This document shows, in pieces, positions 7,378 through 10,104 of a DNA stretch of 10,104 nucleotides. Source of the stretch: Alphaproteobacteria bacterium. GTDB taxonomy: Bacteria > Pseudomonadota > Alphaproteobacteria > Rickettsiales > JABSSG01. The DNA lies in assembly GCA_022600235.1 (NCBI GenBank), contig JAHZKS010000050.1:1-10104 (forward strand), in the 5' to 3' direction. Below the pieces are notes generated by a model. It did no database searches, was not told the origin of the DNA, and saw only the letters and a program-made list of their open reading frames with translations. The position numbers and the translations under genes are program-made. Position 1 is the first letter of the stretch. Each line of letters starts with the position of its first letter.

Positions 7378-7625
7378 GTCTAGATCATAAAGCTGAAGCA
7401 GTACGAAACTTAACCTACTGAGAAGATGGTCTTAAATAAGAGTAAATATGCTACATGAAGCCTTAACAAACAAGGATATTTGTTTAACTCAAAACTTGCA
7501 ACAATACCTCAAATAACACAATTTAGGAAAATATGGCATTGCACATTTTAAGGCAAATACGAATCTATGAAGTTTGAAAAATATTTAAAATTCCAATACG
7601 TCAGGGTATCCTCAAAAACCACATC
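7378..7625. other. Non-coding stretch, no gene recognised
   Basis: This gap between the tRNA hairpin and the 3' end of the methyltransferase gene holds no open frame of useful length in either direction. A weak AT-rich stem AAACAA/TTGTTT (7468-7485, loop GGATAT) is present, with no adjacent T-run on either strand. I see no repeat of the tRNA 3' end that would mark an integrated element. It may be a decayed gene or an unassigned 3' region. Confidence 0.5.
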
Positions 7626-8417
7626 CTATTTATGTCCAACACATGTAATAATGTCGAATGTGCAAACTACTCCACCCCCCTCATCAGGAAACATTTTGTA
7701 GTAGTTTTCATTAAATTTCTTCAATACATCTTTTCCTATATACCTAATTTTCCCTCCACTCATGCAATTAGACTCACCAGAATTCTGTAAATCAATAAGC
7801 AAATCTTGAGGGGTTTTGTAAATTATTTTTACCGTATCTTTATCAACAACAACATCTTTAAACTGAGCCCTTACCATTAGAGAAGAAAGCATGTCAGAAG
7901 AAATAGTAGGAGAAACATGAAAATTCATATTTCTACCAACATCTACTTCTGACTTGATCAACACTTCTTTTAGTTCTTTCAAAGAATTCTCTCCTATAAA
8001 ACTTGCAACAAATAATCCACTTTCTTTTAAAGACCTTTGAATTTGTACCAATGTTCCAGGCAAATCGTTAACTGAATGCAGATTAAGATTACTCACTGCC
8101 AAATCAAAAGATTCATTTAGAAAAGGTAGAAATTCTTCATCCGCTTGAACTCTATTGCCAGAAAGATTCTTTAACATCTTAGATGACAAGTCAGTATTCA
8201 CCAAAAAATCAATATCTACTTTTTTATTCGATAACGAAATAAAATCAAATATTCTAGCACCAATATTTACAGCTCTACTATATTTATCTTTATAGATATA
8301 AATTCTATCCAATATATTTTCGAAAGAATGTTTAAATAGGAAATCTGATTTATAAATTTTATTTGCAGCCCTATCACGATGCATCTTTAGTATGTTACGA
8401 TTAAATACCTCTTGCAT
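7626..8417 (-). CDS. NDUFAF5-like SAM-dependent methyltransferase family protein
   Basis: The 263 residues resemble mitochondrial NDUFAF5 and its alphaproteobacterial relatives (BioC-like class I methyltransferases) through most of their length. Visible are FNRNILKMHRDRAA near the start, ADEEFLPF (92-99), SFDLAVSNLNLHSVNDLP (103-120), SLKELK (145-150), HVSP (167-170) and DLQNSGESNC (209-218). Human NDUFAF5 hydroxylates an arginine of complex I subunit NDUFS7, so a complex I assembly role is a reasonable guess; malonyl-ACP methylation as in BioC is less likely. The usual SAM glycine motif (DLGCGxG) reads NIGARIFDF here (51-59), which has lost most of its glycines. It starts 6 bases after yaaA; an AGG within the end of yaaA may serve as ribosome site. 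Confidence 0.8.
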   Translation of the reverse strand: MQEVFNRNILKMHRDRAANKIYKSDFLFKHSFENILDRIYIYKDKYSRAVNIGARIFDFISLSNKKVDIDFLVNTDLSSKMLKNLSGNRVQADEEFLPFLNESFDLAVSNLNLHSVNDLPGTLVQIQRSLKESGLFVASFIGENSLKELKEVLIKSEVDVGRNMNFHVSPTISSDMLSSLMVRAQFKDVVVDKDTVKIIYKTPQDLLIDLQNSGESNCMSGGKIRYIGKDVLKKFNENYYKMFPDEGGGVVCTFDIITCVGHK

Positions 8418-8423
8418 ATTTAA

Positions 8424-9185
8424 CTACCTAACAAAAACTAAATGACTTTGATCCGAAAGATCTTGGTTAAATTTATAACCATCAATATTAAACTTTTTTA
8501 TCTCGTCCTGAGATTGAATTTTATTCCGAATAATATAGTTAATCATCTTTCCTCTAGCCCTCTTCGCAAACAAACCTATAACCTTATAAGACCCATTTCT
8601 ATTTTCTTTAAAAACAACATCGACCATCTTGCATTTCAAGATCTCTAATTTTATAGCCTTAGAATATTCATTCGATGCAAGATTGAGTATTATATCATTC
8701 TCTTCTGCTTTCTTATTAATCATATCGGTGATTTTATTTCCCCAAAATTCATATAAATCCTTATGTTCTTTTATATTAATTTTTGTCCCCATCTCTAATC
8801 TATAAGGCTGTATACAATCTAGAGGCCTCAATAAACCATATAATCCTGATAATATTAGCAAGTGTTTTTGAGCGAATTCAAAGTCTTCTTTTTTATATTT
8901 ATCAACCTCTATTCCAGAATACACATCTCCTTTGAATGCAAATATCGAAGGCTTAGAGTTTTTAGATGTAAAGTCTCTTACAAATTCTTGGTAACGCACA
9001 AAGTTTAATTCTGCAAGTTTCTCACTTATCTTCATTAGTTTACTTAAATCACTCTTATTCTGATTCTTCATCACAGAGATAATTTCCCTAATCTGATCAA
9101 TCATCTCTGGCTTGCTAAGAACTAAATTTTCTAGTTTTACCTCAGAAAAATCTTGAGTTTTTGAAGGAGATGTTATTAAAAGCAT
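8424..9185 (-). CDS. yaaA: Peroxide stress protein YaaA (UPF0246/DUF328 family)
   Basis: In E. coli YaaA lowers free intracellular iron during hydrogen peroxide stress and binds DNA; its biochemical mechanism is not settled to my knowledge. The 253 residues (E. coli about 258) carry the family hallmarks in order: ITSPSKT at the N-terminus, FVRYQEF, FAFKGDVYSG, LILSGLYGLLRPLD, QPYRLEMGTK, LNLASNEYSKA, and FAKRARGKM near the C-terminus, which ends in the usual LVF-R. It is first of a two-gene minus-strand unit with the NDUFAF5-like gene and diverges from sixA. In an aerobic cell with iron-sulfur-rich complex I, peroxide and iron control would fit, but this link is inference. Confidence 0.95.
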   Translation of the reverse strand: MLLITSPSKTQDFSEVKLENLVLSKPEMIDQIREIISVMKNQNKSDLSKLMKISEKLAELNFVRYQEFVRDFTSKNSKPSIFAFKGDVYSGIEVDKYKKEDFEFAQKHLLILSGLYGLLRPLDCIQPYRLEMGTKINIKEHKDLYEFWGNKITDMINKKAEENDIILNLASNEYSKAIKLEILKCKMVDVVFKENRNGSYKVIGLFAKRARGKMINYIIRNKIQSQDEIKKFNIDGYKFNQDLSDQSHLVFVR

Positions 9186-9213
9186 TAGGAACCAATTTAT
9201 ATATTACCAATTA

Positions 9214-9242
9214 AGGATAAATAGATTGCACTTATAGTTCAA
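9214..9242 (-). promoter_or_regulatory. Candidate promoter for yaaA
   Basis: On the minus strand TTGAAC (9242-9237) and TATCCT (9219-9214) are 17 bases apart, each matching the consensus at four of six positions. Transcription would start near 9207, about 20 bases before the yaaA ATG. It overlaps the sixA promoter candidate, so the two could compete. Confidence 0.35.
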
Positions 9243-9254
9243 TTATTTTATCAT
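9226..9254 (+). promoter_or_regulatory. Candidate promoter for sixA-addA
   Basis: TTGCAC (9226-9231, weak) and TATCAT (9249-9254, five of six consensus bases) are spaced by 17 bases, with a predicted start near 9261 and a short leader before the GTG at 9284. Confidence 0.4.
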
Positions 9255-9283
9255 TCACAAATCACTAATCATAAAATAACACA

Positions 9284-9760
9284 GTGAAAACACTCTATTT
9301 ATTAAGACATGCAGATGCAGAAAAAAACCCTACTATTTCTGATATAGATAGGAGTTTGACTAATCATGGAGTGGAAGAAGTAGCAGAACTTGCACAAAAG
9401 ATGCAAAGCAAGGAAATCAACTTTGACACTGCATTATGTTCTACAGCAAAACGTACTATTCAAACTTGTGACTTATTATTAGAGAATATCAATAAAAAGC
9501 CAAACACAAAAAATGTTGATGCACTTTACAATCCTAGTATAAAAGATTTTATAAAAACAATCTCCACCATAGATGAAGATACACAATCTGTTCTTGTAGT
9601 AAGCCATAACCCGACTATAAGTGAAGTAGCAAACTTACTTTCACATTCTTCATCACATTTTGTTTCTTTTAGCCCTGCAAATCTAGCTAAAATAGAATTA
9701 GATATAGAAAACTGGAAAAGCATAAACGAAGGTTGCGGAAAAATTTCTTGGTTTTTGTAA
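9284..9760 (+). CDS. sixA: SixA-family phosphohistidine phosphatase
   Basis: Histidine phosphatase of the RHG (phosphoglycerate mutase-like) superfamily. E. coli SixA removes phosphate from histidine-phosphorylated signalling proteins, first described for ArcB and later for the nitrogen-related PTS. The 158 residues (E. coli 161) carry LLRHADAE with nucleophile His9, DIDRSLTNHG (20-29), Arg57 in CSTAKRT, and His108 in VVSHNPT. It lacks the long insert of full mutases, which fits SixA. The start is a GTG: it places MKTLYLLRHA exactly as in the family, and there is no nearby in-frame ATG. No Shine-Dalgarno site is evident. addA follows after 10 bases, so the two are probably cotranscribed. The partner protein is not in the window. 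Confidence 0.9.
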   Translation: MKTLYLLRHADAEKNPTISDIDRSLTNHGVEEVAELAQKMQSKEINFDTALCSTAKRTIQTCDLLLENINKKPNTKNVDALYNPSIKDFIKTISTIDEDTQSVLVVSHNPTISEVANLLSHSSSHFVSFSPANLAKIELDIENWKSINEGCGKISWFL

Positions 9761-9770
9761 AGTAAAAATC

Positions 9771-10104
9771 ATGACAGATAACAACTATATTACAGCATCA
9801 AACCCAAAATTTAATGTGTGGGTCTCTGCCTCTGCAGGATCTGGAAAAACAAAATCTTTAACAGATAGATACCTAAGATTTTTGCTCAATGGAGTAACTC
9901 CAGACAAAATATTATGTCTAACTTTTACGAAAATAGCAGCGGCAGAAATGCTCACTAGGATTAAAAACACCTTAGGAGAATGGTCTATATTAAGCGAACA
10001 AGAATTAAAAAGTGAACTAGAGAAACTTTCAGGAGAAAAACCAACAGCGACTATATACGCTAGAGCAAAAAAATTATTCAATGAATTTGTTAATTGCCAA
10101 GATA
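9771..10104 (+). CDS. addA: AddA double-strand break repair helicase-nuclease, 5' part
   Basis: AddA is the UvrD-type helicase and nuclease subunit of AddAB, which resects double-strand breaks for RecA; the full protein usually exceeds 1000 residues. Only the first 111 codons are present. They show a Q-motif-like stretch ASNPKFNVWV, Walker A SASAGSGKT (19-27) and helicase motif Ia LCLTFTKIAAAEM (48-60). ASNP...WVSASAGSGKT and the TFTKIAAAEM wording are typical of alphaproteobacterial AddA rather than UvrD, Rep or RecB. In many alphaproteobacteria addB lies just upstream; here sixA does, so addB must be elsewhere or downstream. No frame disruption is seen in the part present. Confidence 0.9.
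   Translation, partial: MTDNNYITASNPKFNVWVSASAGSGKTKSLTDRYLRFLLNGVTPDKILCLTFTKIAAAEMLTRIKNTLGEWSILSEQELKSELEKLSGEKPTATIYARAKKLFNEFVNCQD

Noticed and set aside
7448..7560. Protein-like reading with in-frame stops, beginning MLHEALTNKDI, on the plus strand after tRNA-Val
   Set aside because: Only 22 codons before the first stop, and no similarity I recognise; a decayed gene is possible, but chance is as likely in this AT-rich stretch.
9785..10081. Minus-strand open frame of 98 codons at the window end
   Set aside because: It is antisense to the conserved AddA Walker A and motif Ia region and has no recognisable features.

Overview
The window is AT-rich (about one third G+C by eye), tightly packed and free of mobile elements. 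Several traits together suggest an alphaproteobacterium, most likely of the Rickettsiales type: the proton-translocating transhydrogenase alpha subunit is split into two genes, one methyltransferase closely resembles the mitochondrial complex I assembly factor NDUFAF5, the AddA helicase start has the alphaproteobacterial form, the tRNA gene encodes its own CCA, and base composition is low-GC. This assignment is inference from gene content, not a database match.

Layout. Positions 1-1250 (minus) hold most of an aspartate kinase gene (lysC), cut by the window edge. A divergent promoter region (about 1251-1426) separates it from a plus-strand run dapB-dapF-dapL (1427-4202). These four genes cover the first step and three later steps of meso-diaminopimelate/lysine synthesis, probably by the aminotransferase (DapL) route, which needs no acylated intermediates. 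The DapF protein is odd: both catalytic cysteines are serines. The dap run meets a minus-strand transhydrogenase operon pntAA-pntAB-pntB (7134 down to 4197) end to end. The two last genes share a 6-bp palindrome that supplies both stop codons.

Upstream of pntAA, facing the other way, is a tRNA-Val(GAC) gene (7266-7342). It is followed by 283 bp without a recognisable gene, starting with a small GC-rich hairpin. Next comes a minus-strand pair, yaaA (peroxide-stress protein) then an NDUFAF5-like methyltransferase with an eroded SAM-binding glycine motif. From a second divergent promoter region (9186-9283) a plus-strand pair begins: sixA (phosphohistidine phosphatase) and the 5' end of addA (recombination helicase-nuclease), cut by the window end.

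Function. The dap block makes the peptidoglycan cross-linking amino acid and lysine, DapB consumes NAD(P)H, and transhydrogenase makes NADPH from NADH and the proton gradient. The methyltransferase may serve respiratory complex I. YaaA and AddA fit oxidative-damage control and DNA repair. I see no phage, toxin, CRISPR or defence system. The strongest oddity is the Ser/Ser DapF next to DapL.
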